This document shows positions 42,157-52,414 of a stretch of 64,000 nt of DNA, piece by piece (within the stretch, counting starts at the first letter, position 1; every line of letters starts with the position of its first letter). A model generated the notes under the pieces. It worked only from the letters and a program-made list of their open reading frames with translations. It had not been told where the DNA came from and did not search any database. The translations under genes were made by a program, and so were the position numbers. Origin of the DNA: Platanthera guangdongensis (taxonomy: Eukaryota > Streptophyta > Magnoliopsida > Asparagales > Orchidaceae); contig CM077160.1 of the NCBI GenBank assembly GCA_039583875.1, positions 110,813,314-110,877,313 on the forward strand, written 5' to 3'.

Positions 42157-43685
42157 TGGCTATTACTACTGAACATTCGTCCCGAACTCCGGCTAGACGG
42201 GTGGAGGATCAAGTGATCAAGAAGTCGAGGCTTGAGCCGAAGGAGAGATAGTACCGCCTGAGTCTCAGCGGCCCAACCCCAACCATGGTCTCAGACCACC
42301 TGTCCAGGTGCAATCTTCATAAGGCTTGCCACAGATTTAATTCACTTTTTTTGAATGTTCGAAGAATCCATGTCATACACTTTTGCAGCTCAACATTTTC
42401 AACAAGGTCACAGATGGTCGGGTAAACGAGACCCAAGGGGACTCGGTGAGTCGGGATGAACTGGATGCTCGCGCGCAGATCCCAGGCCAGTGAATTAATT
42501 CCTCCCCGCCCTCCGTCTCGCGCTTTTTACTGAGTGATTACTAACAACGTCTTGATGTGCAATACCTTCTTTCGTCGACCTCGTCTCAACTCCCTCCGCC
42601 GCGAGATCTCTGACCCATGACCACAGTCGGGAACTCGCTAAAACCACGGTGTCGCCGGCGGGTAGGGGTGCGGGAACTTCAGCACTCATTGTCCAGTCTC
42701 CCCGTAATCCAAACCTCCCACAAGTGGGGTCGGGGAAGTCTCTGATGTTGCCCCTCAATGACCCCTTCGGCAGTCAACCGATTACGCACTCACACAACCC
42801 CGGGAAGGAGGTCGAAACCTCTCTAGGTTAGCCATCGGAACCCTCATCTTATTTGGTGGTGTCAACCTTGCGCTAAATTCTCGCTCGCCTTTGTCAGATG
42901 CAACTGACGTCTCTATCGGCGTTGAACTGGACGACACCAGAACATACTCGGTGCATCCATCTCCCGACATGATCCGGGACATCCTTGGCGAGCCGGCGTC
43001 TGTCGCCGAACTAACAGAGTGGGTAGAGAGCATCCTGCGGAAGCATGGGCTCATGCTTTGAGAGATCCAGCAACGAGTGGACGCATTGGAGTGCGAGTAC
43101 GCTGCGTTTATTGGTGCGATGCAGACGCTCCTTAAAGGGAACACCGCTTCGTTGGAGGGGCACTTGACGAAGATTGATGAATGCAGCTGCACCCTTCAAC
43201 ACAAAATCGTCGTTGTTCGCGCGGAGATCATCCAAAGGGGAGGCCCGCATGTGAGGACGTGAGGACGCAGCCCGTGGAGGTGGATGAGTGGATCCCACAT
43301 TGACTCGGCGGTATGAACTTTATTTAACTTGTTGTATGTGTTTTCTGTGTATGCGTGATCTGAAGACATTATCTATTATTTCTTGTCATGGAACCCTGCT
43401 ACTCGCATTGGTTTAGTTATCGCTTGATTTGTTGTGAATGTATGATTTGTGACGTAGGATAGATTTGTCTCACTGCCCGTAATTGGTAGTGGGCGAGCCT
43501 AAGCCGCGCGAACACTGAGAGGATTGCGAGTACGTGAGTGGCGAGCGGTCTCGAGCCGATTTGCCGGACCCTTTTTCCCCTTGCCACTATAAATATTCCC
43601 CTTCGAACGGTTCTCACCGACCGCATTAACTGTTATCCCTTACTCATCACTCATATTCCTTCTACTAGCCCCTTCGACTCGCACA
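42157..43685 (+). other. Leader region of plus-strand retroelement
   Basis: A GC-rich stretch with stops in all frames. 42880-43262 reads as a broken charged, coiled-coil-like segment (ELTEWVESILRKHG, then RVDALECEYAAFIGAMQTLL), probably gag-like. After a 3' block there is a TATA box at about 43588 and an ATG at 43686. I cannot place LTR ends. Confidence 0.4.
43587..43595 (+). promoter_or_regulatory. TATA box upstream of plus-strand Transposase_28-like ORF
   Basis: CTATAAATATTCC lies about 95 bases before the ATG at 43686, in the same arrangement as the minus-strand relative. Confidence 0.5.
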
Positions 43686-45493
43686 ATGGTTGGTGATGGA
43701 GATGGTGATGGCTCGGAGGGAAGGCAGAACTGCGCGACCCATTTCTTGGACTACGTCTTTCCAGACGGGCAGGTGTCAGAGGACGAGATGTCAGAGATCA
43801 TTGCAAAGTACGTGCCGGCGGGATTCGTGGCTCGCGCTCCCGTTGAAGGCGAGTCCCTCAATAACATAAAGGAGGACGAGCTCGCCTTTCCTCTCGCCCA
43901 TTTTGAGATGGGGCTTTGCCTCCTATTGTGGCCGAAGGTGAAGTAATTTTTGAAGTACGCTGGGGCGGTGCTCGCGCAGGTCAGCTCCAATGTGATTGTC
44001 ATGCTAGTGGCTTTTGCGTGCTTCCAGCGCAAGAAGACGATAAAGTTCAACCTGACTGTTTTCCGCAAGTTGTTCATCTACCGAGCCATCAACGATGTGG
44101 TGGCCTTCCTCACCGGCTAGCAGATTAAAGTCTGCGAGGCCATCAACAAGGCACATCACCGGACGGATCACTTCATCTTCACCAAGGGTGCGCACGGGAA
44201 CGTTCCCTACGCGCCAGTCCAGAAGGACGGGTCCGCCTGCCGAGCACCCCGCGTAGACGGCGAGGACGCCAGGTTGCACAAGTTCTTCTCGGGGAAGAAT
44301 TTTGAGGTTGCCTTCTTACGTCGCAACCTTGACTCGCTATTCGCAGTTCTTCCGGGTGAAGGTATGCGAATCTTTTCCCATCTTGCACTTTTCACTCCCC
44401 CTGAATGGGTTTTCACTTGCATAACCTCCTTTTAACTATTCATGCAAGCGCTCGCCAAATTTCCCAGAACCCGCCCTAAGTGGGGAAGGGAAGGGTGGAT
44501 TCCGTCCTCGCGCTCTCCAAGTCTACAGCAGCGGCATGCACCGACGACCAAGGAGAGTCCGCGACCAGCAGCGGCCGGAAGAAGAGGGCGGTGGCTGAAC
44601 TTGGACCTCAAAGCGGCAGAAGTCGCTGGCTTCCAAGAAGGTTGCCCCGATCAGCAAGCTGACCCCCCCCAGCGGGGAGCGAGCTGGGGTGTGACGAGTT
44701 TGGGGCACCCGACTCGCACCCCAATTTGGGTATGGGGCAGAAGCCCTCTGGATGGTTCTGGGCAGGCACTGCTCGCCTGGGAGGAGGGATCACATCGGGT
44801 GTCCCTATCCTCGCTCCTTCCCTCCTGGACGGAGCAGGAGCACGCTGACGAGGATGCCTACGCCATGTCCTTCTGGTTGTACGGCCGCCAGGATGCCACC
44901 AAATACAACAAGTTGACCCTAAAGGAGCTCGCGGGCCCAGTTGCGTGCCGCCGAGCTTGCCCATATGGTCGCGAGGTGTGGCATCAGCTTCACTAAGAGA
45001 TTCCACAATGCTGAAGCCAAGAAAGAGCCCGCCGGAGACAAGGTCTTGGATCTCGAGACGCGCCTCGAGCTCTCCAAGCGCCTAATCGTCGGGCACTCTA
45101 GCGGCGTGGAAGGTTATCCCTAGACTTTATTCTCTTTTTTCCTTTTCCTTTTATCTTGCCCTTCTCGCCCTATCCCTACCTCTTTCTTTGTGGTATGTTG
45201 AGACTGTTGAACGCATGCGGTCGTGCGTCTGTGACCTAGAGGAGGAACTGTCGGACACAAAGGTGAAACTCGTCGCGGCCTTTGCTGAAAAGACTACCGA
45301 GAGGCCAGGTGAGTCCACATCCAGCAGTTGCAAGCTTCTTCACTTCACCTCGCGGAAGGTTAAGAGCACCTGCAAGCTCTTGATCACGCAGACAACAGAG
45401 ACAACGATGAATTTGTTGCGGAACTTTGATGTCTTGCGGGATGACTGGATGGAGCTGATCGCGGAGGATCTCATCACGGACTTCTTCGCGTAG
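43686..45493 (+). pseudogene. Retrotransposon ORF, Transposase_28-like, degenerate
   Basis: The ATG at 43686 opens an acidic start, then FPDGQVSEDEMSEIIAKY, LAFPLAHFEMGLCLLLWPKV, a stop, FLKYAGAVLAQVSSNV and CFQRKKTIKFNLTVFRKLF, which together match the Transposase_28 layout. Downstream are a low-complexity linker and a coiled coil in pieces: LELSKRLIV, and RSCVCDLEEELSDTKVKLVAAFAEK to 45481. Its relative lies on the minus strand at 31769-33496. Several stops break it. Confidence 0.65.
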
Positions 45494-46171
45494 GTGGCGA
45501 GTCCACCTTCCTCAGGACATGGCTACTCGCCCCTGGAGGATTACGAGACTGAGCGCCCTCCCCAGGATCCACCCGCGAGAAGAGAGCTCTGAACTTTTTT
45601 ATTATTTTTGCGATGTAATGGCTATTTTGCCGACAATATGTTTGTGATGCATGAAGGATTCTGTCTTAATCTTTTTTTTGCATTGCCTATCTTCTTTCCA
45701 TTCCATTTAACATTTTTTTTCTTTAGTTTGCAACTAAGTACTCGCCCTTTTGGCCCAGCGGACCCGCCAGGACGATCGGCACACCCCACCGTGGTTCGCG
45801 AGAACCGAACCCAGCGAGCCCGGCGTGCTTGCGATCAGCCGACGAACAAGGCCTTACATCCCCCCCCCACCCCCCGAAACCTACGAGTACCCCTTGCATA
45901 GGGGCGCGAGATCCTTGTGAGGTCAAGGTAGTCGCTCAGACGCAGCTCCACCTTTGAAGTTCGTCGAGTGAAGAATACGCGAGGCGGGGGGAGAAAGGCT
46001 ACACTTGCCCCCTTTCTATTTCGTTTGTTTGTTTTCCATTTCCTTCCTTTAGCTTGCTTTCTTTTAATCTGTCTCCCGACAGGCAAGACTGCCTCGATGA
46101 TCAACCGAAGGGTTGACTTCCAGGACTCTGGAAGCTTAAGCCCAACCCCATTTCCCTTCACGTCTGCTTAG
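45494..46171. other. 3' non-coding region before the tandem array
   Basis: Contains T-rich runs with TTTCTTTAG-like 3' splice-site lookalikes and a C-rich run (about 45859-45878). No gene seen. Confidence 0.45.
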
Positions 46172-46930
46172 CCTTCCACCCGAGCGACCTACCTGTCCTG
46201 CCAGCTCATGAGAGCCCAGTCAGCGGGATCATATCGGGGGAGCTTTGGTTAGGAATTGACCTCATCTCAACCTTCCACCCGAGCGACCTGCCTGTTTTGC
46301 TGGCTTGCGAGAGCCCGGTCAGCGGGATTCTATCGGGGGCGCTTTGGTTCGAAATTGATCTCATCTCAACCTTCCACCCAAGCAATCTGCATGTCTTGTT
46401 GGCTTGTGAGAGCACGGTCAGCGGGATCTATCGACGGTGCTTTGGTTCGGAATTGATCTCATCTCAACCTTCCACCCGAGCGACTTGTCTGCCCTGCCAG
46501 CTTGTGAGAGACCGGTCAGCGGAATCCTATCGGGGGCGCTTTGGTTCGGAATTGATCTCATCTCAACCTTCCACCCGAGCAACCTGATTGCCCTGTCGGC
46601 TTGTGAGAGCAAGGTCAGCGGGATCTTATCGGGGGCGCTTTGGTTCTGAATTGATCTCATCTCAACCTTCCACCTGAACGACATGTCTGCCCAGCCGGCT
46701 TGTGAGAGTCCGGTCAATGGGATCTTATCGGGGGCGTTTTGGTTCGGAATTGATCTCAACTCAACCTTCCACCCGAGCGACCTGCCTGCCCAGCCGGCTT
46801 GTGAGAGCCCGGTCAGCGGGATCCTATCGGGGCGCTTTGGTTCGGAAATGATCTCACCTCAACCTTCCACCCGAGCGACTTGCCTGCCCTGTCGGCTTGT
46901 GAGAGCCCAGTCAGTGGTATACTATCAGGT
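46172..46930. repeat. 99-bp tandem array, about eight units
   Basis: CCTTCCACCC-type unit starts fall at 46172, 46271, 46370, 46468, 46567, 46666, 46765 and 46863, a period of 98-99 bp. Each unit contains GCGACCTGCCTG-, GAGAGCCCGGTCAGCGGGAT- and TCGGGGGCGCTTTGGTTC-like words. 99 is a multiple of three, so open frames run across units; these are not evidence for a protein. It follows the plus-strand Transposase_28-like ORF, in the position where Tat-lineage elements often carry tandem repeats. Confidence 0.95.
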
Positions 46931-47160
46931 ACCTCTCCATCCGGAATTGTCGGGTTATGATGAGAAAATGAAAGGGAATTTGGTGAGGAGAGAACTTTTC
47001 TTGTTTATTTCATGGGTAAAAACGCGTCATGTCGTCACCGCTCCAAGTGTTGCTAAGGGGGGCTCCCTCGGCATTCTGGAGGTGATAACTCCCTGAGGCA
47101 AGTGCTTAGAGGATTACAAAGGATCCTTCACAGTTAGGGTAGAGCTTGCCAATGGATGCC
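46931..47160. other. Junction between tandem array and minus-strand gypsy pol
   Basis: No convincing motif on either strand. Confidence 0.35.
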
Positions 47161-48357
47161 TCCCTTTCTGAGGCATCGACTTTTTTGAGGACCAGGTCCC
47201 TTTTAGAAAGTGTTTGATCCTGATGTTCTGCTCAAAGTACCTCGCCATCCAACATTTGACCTCCTCCTGGCAAAGGGCAGCCAGATCACGAAGTTCCTAC
47301 ACAAGATCGAGCAAGAGCCGCTGCACTTCTCCGTTTTCTACCATCCATTCCTCGTCACTTTCCCTCACGGCGATGACGCACGAAGATCTTACCTCAAACT
47401 CTACTGGGAGCATGGCCTCGGACCCATGAGATAATTTGAAATGAGTCTCCCCAGTGGTCATGTGCAGCCCATTTTTTGTGACTATTGTTAAGGGCAACCC
47501 ATGCCGCCAAATTATTTCTCCTCATATAAAGTTTCGAATTATCTGTGAAGTTACCATTGTCAGAGCTTTAACCTCCAACAACTTTGAGAAATAATTCATC
47601 ATGACTAAGAGGAATCTCCTCTGGCCATTGGGCTGGGGAAAAGGACCCACCAGGTCCAGTGCCCAGATTGTGAAGGGTCATGGTTTCGTGATCGTCCTGA
47701 GTCTCTGCAGCGGCAAGAGCTGGAGTGGTGCATAGAGCTTACACTTCTGACATTTCTTTATGTACTCTGCAGCGTCTCTGCTTATAGTCGGCCAGAAGTA
47801 CCCGTGTCGCAGTACTCTCTTCTCTAACGTTCGGCTCTCCGAGTGGCTGTCACACTCTCCGGAGTGGATTTTGGGGATCTCCTCCTCGGCAACACATCTA
47901 CCTAAGAGCCCGGAGAGAGTCTTCCGATACAGCACCCCCTCTCACAGTAAGTAATAGAATGACTTGTGCCTGAACTTATTTTTATCCAGGAACTCTCCTG
48001 ACGTTAGAAAAATGACAAAGGGGTCCATCCACGAGGGTCATTGGTAAATTTCCATCAGCTCCCTCTCTTCAATGGATGGTCAGAACAACTCTTTCATGAT
48101 CCCCCCAGCCCGGAGGCCGAACTTGGCGAGGCAATCTGCTTGCACGCTCTCCTCCCGCGATATGTGCCAAATGGAGAAGGTGTGAAACAACCCAATGAGG
48201 TCTTTAACCTTGACGAGATACTTCTGAAGAGTGGGCTCCCTTGTCTCGAACTCTCCCTTAATTTGGGAAGCCACAACCATTTAGTCTGTGGAGACCTTCA
48301 TATCATGGACTCCCAAATCTCGGGCTAAATGAAGTCCTGGGATCACCGCCTCGTACT
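47161..48357 (-). pseudogene. Ty3/gypsy integrase and RNase H, Tat-like
   Basis: On the minus strand, right to left: YEAVIPGLHLARDLG and IWHISREESVQADCLAKF (an extra RNase H with its terminal Asp motif), then an integrase zinc-binding region with SGECDSHSESRTLEKRVL and KCQKCKLYAPLQLLP, then a broken core with LVGPFPQPNGQRRFLLVMMNYFSK-type sequence (stops included) and HGLPLTIVTKNG. The extra, archaeal-type RNase H between RT/RH and integrase is characteristic of the Tat lineage. The RNase H is split by a hAT transposon and resumes at 51587. Confidence 0.85.
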
Positions 48358-48365
48358 CTGCCTGG
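48358..48365. repeat. 8-bp target-site duplication of hAT (left, CTGCCTGG)
   Basis: The right copy at 51579-51586 is TTGTCTGG, with two C/T differences. On the minus strand the junction without the element reads through TNDQAEYEAV, the RNase H motif. Confidence 0.85.
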
Positions 48366-48730
48366 CAAGGTTGTCAAGATCGAGATCTTACTTAGGATCG
48401 GGAGACGTCCTTAAGATCGTAAAACGTTGGATCGACATGGATCGTAAGATTGTATTATAATAAAAATAAAAAAAAATTATTTATATTTAAACACAATAGT
48501 TGATTATTTTTATAAAACAATAGCATGAAAAAATATAACAATCAACATTAGACAAATATTAATATAAAAGACACTGTAAATAATGCATACCATCACATCA
48601 AAATATAATATTAGTATATTTAAATATTCAAATATTCAGAAAGGTCAAAAGTATTCAATTCAAATTTAAATAAAATCATTCAAAGCAAAATTCAAATTTT
48701 CCCCAAAATCATATTCCACTCCTTCAACTA

Positions 48731-51005
48731 TCACTTGCTCTTCTTTCTCTCCTGCAGCAAGTTCTTTAATAAATCAGGAAAATCCAACTCCACTTCATGT
48801 GGAGCATTTAGATTGTCTTCATTTTCATCTCTAGCAATCCACTCATCATCTGAAGGGATTTCATTAAAATTTAAATTATGAGTACTCCTTTTTTTTATTT
48901 TGCCCAATCTTGAATTGATCATCACAAAGATGACATCATTCATTGTCTTCTGCTTTAAGCGATTTCTTCTCTGTGTGCACCTAAAAAATTCAAATAAGTT
49001 AATATACATAACATAATTTGAATGAAATATAAAAAAGATTTTTTATTTTTTAAATTGTACCATTCCAAAGGCATTTCAGTTTTTATCACATCCAGAGGAA
49101 CTACATGTCAAGTTTAGAACACGAAAAGCAAATTTCTGAAGCTTTGGACGTTTTTCCCTATATGAATCTCACCATGCTGATGGAGTTTTGATATTAATTC
49201 CAGTTTTGGCAACTATATATCCAAAAAATTACATTTTATTATTAAAATCTTCAAGCTGGCTATCAATTTTTAAAATTTCATCTATATTTCCCAGTCATTC
49301 TTTCTATACAGTCATATAGTGCCCGCTTTACTTCATAATCAGCTTTAAATGAAGGACTGTAATGAATTTGGTGTTCAAATAATAGTCAGCAGCATGCAAG
49401 GGCCTATGGAGTTGCTTGTCCCATCTTGCATCAATAACATCACATATTGATTGATAACTAAATAATAAAAAATGAAGAAGATTAAAATCAAGATACAAAT
49501 AAATAATGTTACAATTTATTAATTACATAAAAAAGACTTACTATTTTTGCACACCAACAAAGACATGTGCAATTTTTCTCTTTGGTCCTATCCATTTCCT
49601 CATAAATGAATCACCTGGCTGGCTTCTCATCTGAATCAACCAACTGAAGCACCTTTATCAATGGATATGCCCCCTTCAAGCAAATAATAATATTCTTCCA
49701 AAACTCTTTATTCGTAACCACATCTTCAATCAGTTTTCCATCCCTTGAACCAGTAAACCGACTACCCTTCCATTCATTTGAATTAAACATTCTTATCAAT
49801 GCAAGTTTCTTGTCATGAAGGCATCCAAAGGTTAAGTATGAAGTGGTAAAGCGAGTCATTCCAGGTCTCACCAAATCTTTATCTTTTGTAAATTTTTTCA
49901 AGATTGAGATGAGACTAGTCCTTGAATAAATATAAATTGTAATTTTCCTAGCCTTTAGAATTGTTTCATGATGAACAGATATCTTCTTCTCCATATCCTC
50001 CAACATCAAGTCAATGCAGTGCGGTGCACAAGGTGTCCAATAAAATTTTTTTCTTTTAGTCATCAACATTTCTCCAGCAACTTTGTAGTTTGTAGCATTA
50101 TCTGTCACTACTTACACAACATTTTCTTCACCTACCTCATAACAATGTCATCAATCATTTTAAAGATCTTTTTTGTTGTTTTAGTCATATGGGATGCATC
50201 AATAGATTTAAGGAAAACTGTTCCCATAGAGCTGTTCACTAAGAAATTTATTAGTGTTCTTCTTTTATCAGTCCACTCATCTGCATTATTGTGCATCACA
50301 TCTTCTTCCAATGAACTTTATGTTCAGCAAGAGTCTCCATTGTCAAATCATATTGTTGCTTCAAATATTTGACCCTAATTTCATGCTAAGATGATGGTTT
50401 GAAACTCAATCCATATCTTGAAATAGACTTGCACAACTAATGAAATTCATCACTCTTTACCACATTAAATGGTATAGCGTTGTTGTAGATGAAATAAGCA
50501 ATATCATTACATGCTTCATCTCGCAACCCCTTTTTAAAAATGTTTTTGATTGTTGATTGTGTTTTTTCAGTTCTCCTAAGAAAACTAGAAGAGTTTTTAT
50601 CATCTATTTTCCACTTCACACTTTCACTTGACTCTCCTTTCACTGGGGGGGGGGGGGGGGGGGGGGGTGGGGGGAGATTGCTTTCTTCAATAATATATCT
50701 TGCAAACCAACTAAAATCTCCCATATTTCTTTTTTCACATCTTCTAGCACGGCCCTACAAGCTCCAACATCTTTTTGGGTTCCCGCCAAATAATATTTTA
50801 AACGATAAATCTCTCTGGTCACTAATTTCTCACAAAATTTGCATTTAATTTTCCTAATATCTCCCTCAAATGGAATGTCATACTTCCATCCAATATCACT
50901 TTTAGATCCTGCAGCATTCTTTTGCATTCTAGATCTTATACGAGTATCAGCATTGTTACTCCAAGATGGACTATTCGAAGCATCACTTGAAGCCATTTTT
51001 AACAC
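48731..51005 (-). pseudogene. hAT transposase
   Basis: Starts at 51005. The BED zinc finger has GWKYDIPFEGD and IKCKFCEKLVTREIYRLKYYL (CxxC then a His region), then CRAVLEDVKKEIWEIL. A poly-Pro stretch comes from a G-run at 50645. DUF659-like: IPFNVVKSDEFH, then MTDNATNYKVAGEM and FYWTPCAPHCIDLMLEDM (50108-49980). The later region, CDVIDARWDKQLHRPLHAADYYL, FAFRVLNLTCSSSGC, and the C-terminal RRNRLKQKTMNDVIFVM, is the dimerisation-side block. A probable 80-bp intron lies at 48981-49060 (GTACAA...TTTTTAG). Stops near 50110 and elsewhere inactivate it. Confidence 0.9.
50645..50674. repeat. Poly-G run
   Basis: Twenty-three consecutive G, then T and six more G. On the coding strand it gives poly-Pro with one His. 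The exact length is likely to be unreliable in assembly. Confidence 0.9.
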
Positions 51006-51080
51006 AATAATAAACTACATGGTACAAGCTTTAACAATTAACTGTATAAGTAGAACCTGAACCTCACAGAGTTAGCCACG

Positions 51081-51345
51081 TGGCCCGCGTAAGAAAACAT
51101 GAACAGCCGCGTGATGAGCTCGAGAAGGGAAGAGGAAGGGAAGAAGCTGTGCTTGAAGATCCACAGAAATCCACTAAGAAGCGCTTGAAGAACCACGGGA
51201 AGAAGCCGTGTGGCCCGCGTGAGAATACACGAACAGCTGCGCGATTAGCTTGAGAAGGAAAGAGGCGGGGAAGAAGCTGCGCTTGAAGATCCACGGAAAT
51301 CCACTAAGCAGCGCTTGAAGAACCACGGGAAGAAGCTGCGTTGGT
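51081..51345. repeat. 130-bp direct duplication at hAT 5' end
   Basis: TGGCCCGCGT begins at 51081 and again at 51211. Each is followed by GAAGAAGCTG, GCTTGAAGATCCACRGAAATCC and GCGCTTGAAGAACCACGGGA blocks. It lies upstream of the transposase ATG, in the likely promoter or leader. Confidence 0.88.
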
Positions 51346-51578
51346 GAGAAAATCGAATGTGAGTCGGCTAGGGTAAGTAAAATTCTTGACTGAAAACACG
51401 TGTGGGACTCTGCAGTTGGCACGATAAGATCGGTCGATCCTACCGTGCCAACGATCTTACACTGTGATCCCAACGATCTTAACGGACCGACGATACTAGC
51501 TGGAATGTGGCTCGCTGAGGTAAAAAAAATGTAGTATTGGACGATCCTACGTTTTTACACGTGTTTTTAACATCGTTG

Positions 51579-51586
51579 TTGTCTGG
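51579..51586. repeat. 8-bp target-site duplication of hAT (right, TTGTCTGG)
   Basis: Partner of 48358-48365. Confidence 0.85.
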
Positions 51587-51675
51587 TCGTTTGTAATGGG
51601 AAATCGGGTATCGACGGCCTGTTCAATCCTCGTTCCCTGAGGGCACTGAGACTGAAAGCATGGGATGAGCCTATT
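51587..51675 (-). pseudogene. Tat-like gypsy RNase H, 5' fragment
   Basis: The minus strand reads QGTRIEQAVDTRFPITND, running directly into QAEYEAV on the far side of the hAT element. The GTRIEQA...TNxxAEYEA pattern is that of the extra RNase H in Tat elements. The fragment ends where copia sequence begins. Confidence 0.85.
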
Positions 51676-52330
51676 TGTTAGGACTTTTATGACGGTTGTT
51701 GTACACTTGTAGTAGTTCTGGTTCTTTAGGAGAAAGCTCCCTCAGATTGGGAATCTCTTCATAAGTTGAGTATGTGGATGTGGAGGAATGGACTATGGAG
51801 GGATGGGTGAGGGTATAGCAGGGGATCTCACTTCAACTGTAGGCGTAGACTCCCTGAAGTGAGGTCTCATAATAAAGCTCGAATTCATGAAATGCAATAT
51901 CCATTGTGACAAAGATCCTTTTGGCCGGATAGTGATAACATTTATACACTTTCTGAGTATATAAATAGCAAAGAAACGCATACTTGAGAGCACAGAGCTC
52001 AAATTTAGATCGAACCAGTGAATGTATGTGAGCAAAGCACATATAACCAGATGTTTTTGGTGGGAGAGTAATTGGGGTAACCCCTAAGGTAATAAGAGGG
52101 GTTTAGTTACCTAACGTCTGAGAGGGAAAGCGGCGGATGAGGTAGGAAGACGTGAAAACAGCATCACCCCAATAGAATTTAGTGAGATTCATAACGAATA
52201 AAACACCAAGCAACTTCTAAGAGGTGACAATTTTTTATGCACAACTACGACATTCTGAGAAGGAGAGCGAACATATGAAGTTTGATAGATAATTTCATGA
52301 TCAAACCTAAAGCCTAAGCCCCCAATTGTT
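51676..52330 (-). pseudogene. Ty1/copia integrase C-terminal fragment
   Basis: On the minus strand with frameshifts: HEIIYQTSYVRSPSQN with a decayed QQNGV motif, HLLEVAWCF, then LCFAHIHSLVRSKFE, KYAFLCYLYTQKVYKCYHY and FVTMDIAFHE. This matches the copia integrase end (the FVGYS...KGYKCY...DVTFFE region). It is truncated at both ends. Confidence 0.82.
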
Positions 52331-52409
52331 GTAGTATTCCGGCCAGTCGTATGAATCACGGCACAGCTGCAGCTATGTCACTGTCTAGTACCGAATCAGC
52401 TTTTTTCCG
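52331..52409. other. Flank of the 10.4-kb element
   Basis: A short non-coding stretch before the CTTCC duplication. Nothing recognisable. Confidence 0.3.
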
Positions 52410-52414
52410 CTTCC
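52410..52414. repeat. Target-site duplication CTTCC (left)
   Basis: Repeated at 62836-62840. Confidence 0.93.

Larger units (their letters stand above)
48366..51578 (-). mobile_element. hAT transposon, 3.2 kb
   Basis: The ends are CAAGGTTGTCAAGATCG and, inverted, CAACGATGTTAAAAACACG, imperfect hAT-type terminal repeats, with an 8-bp duplication. Subterminal regions on both sides are dense in AAGATCG/CGATCTT words, as hAT transposases prefer. The transposase lies on the minus strand with a BED finger, DUF659 and a C-terminal domain. It is broken by stops but has the full architecture. Confidence 0.93.

Noticed and set aside
46206..46759. Long ORFs on both strands across the 99-bp array
   Set aside because: The period is a multiple of three, which keeps frames open by chance. 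There are no motifs, and the frames simply repeat the unit.
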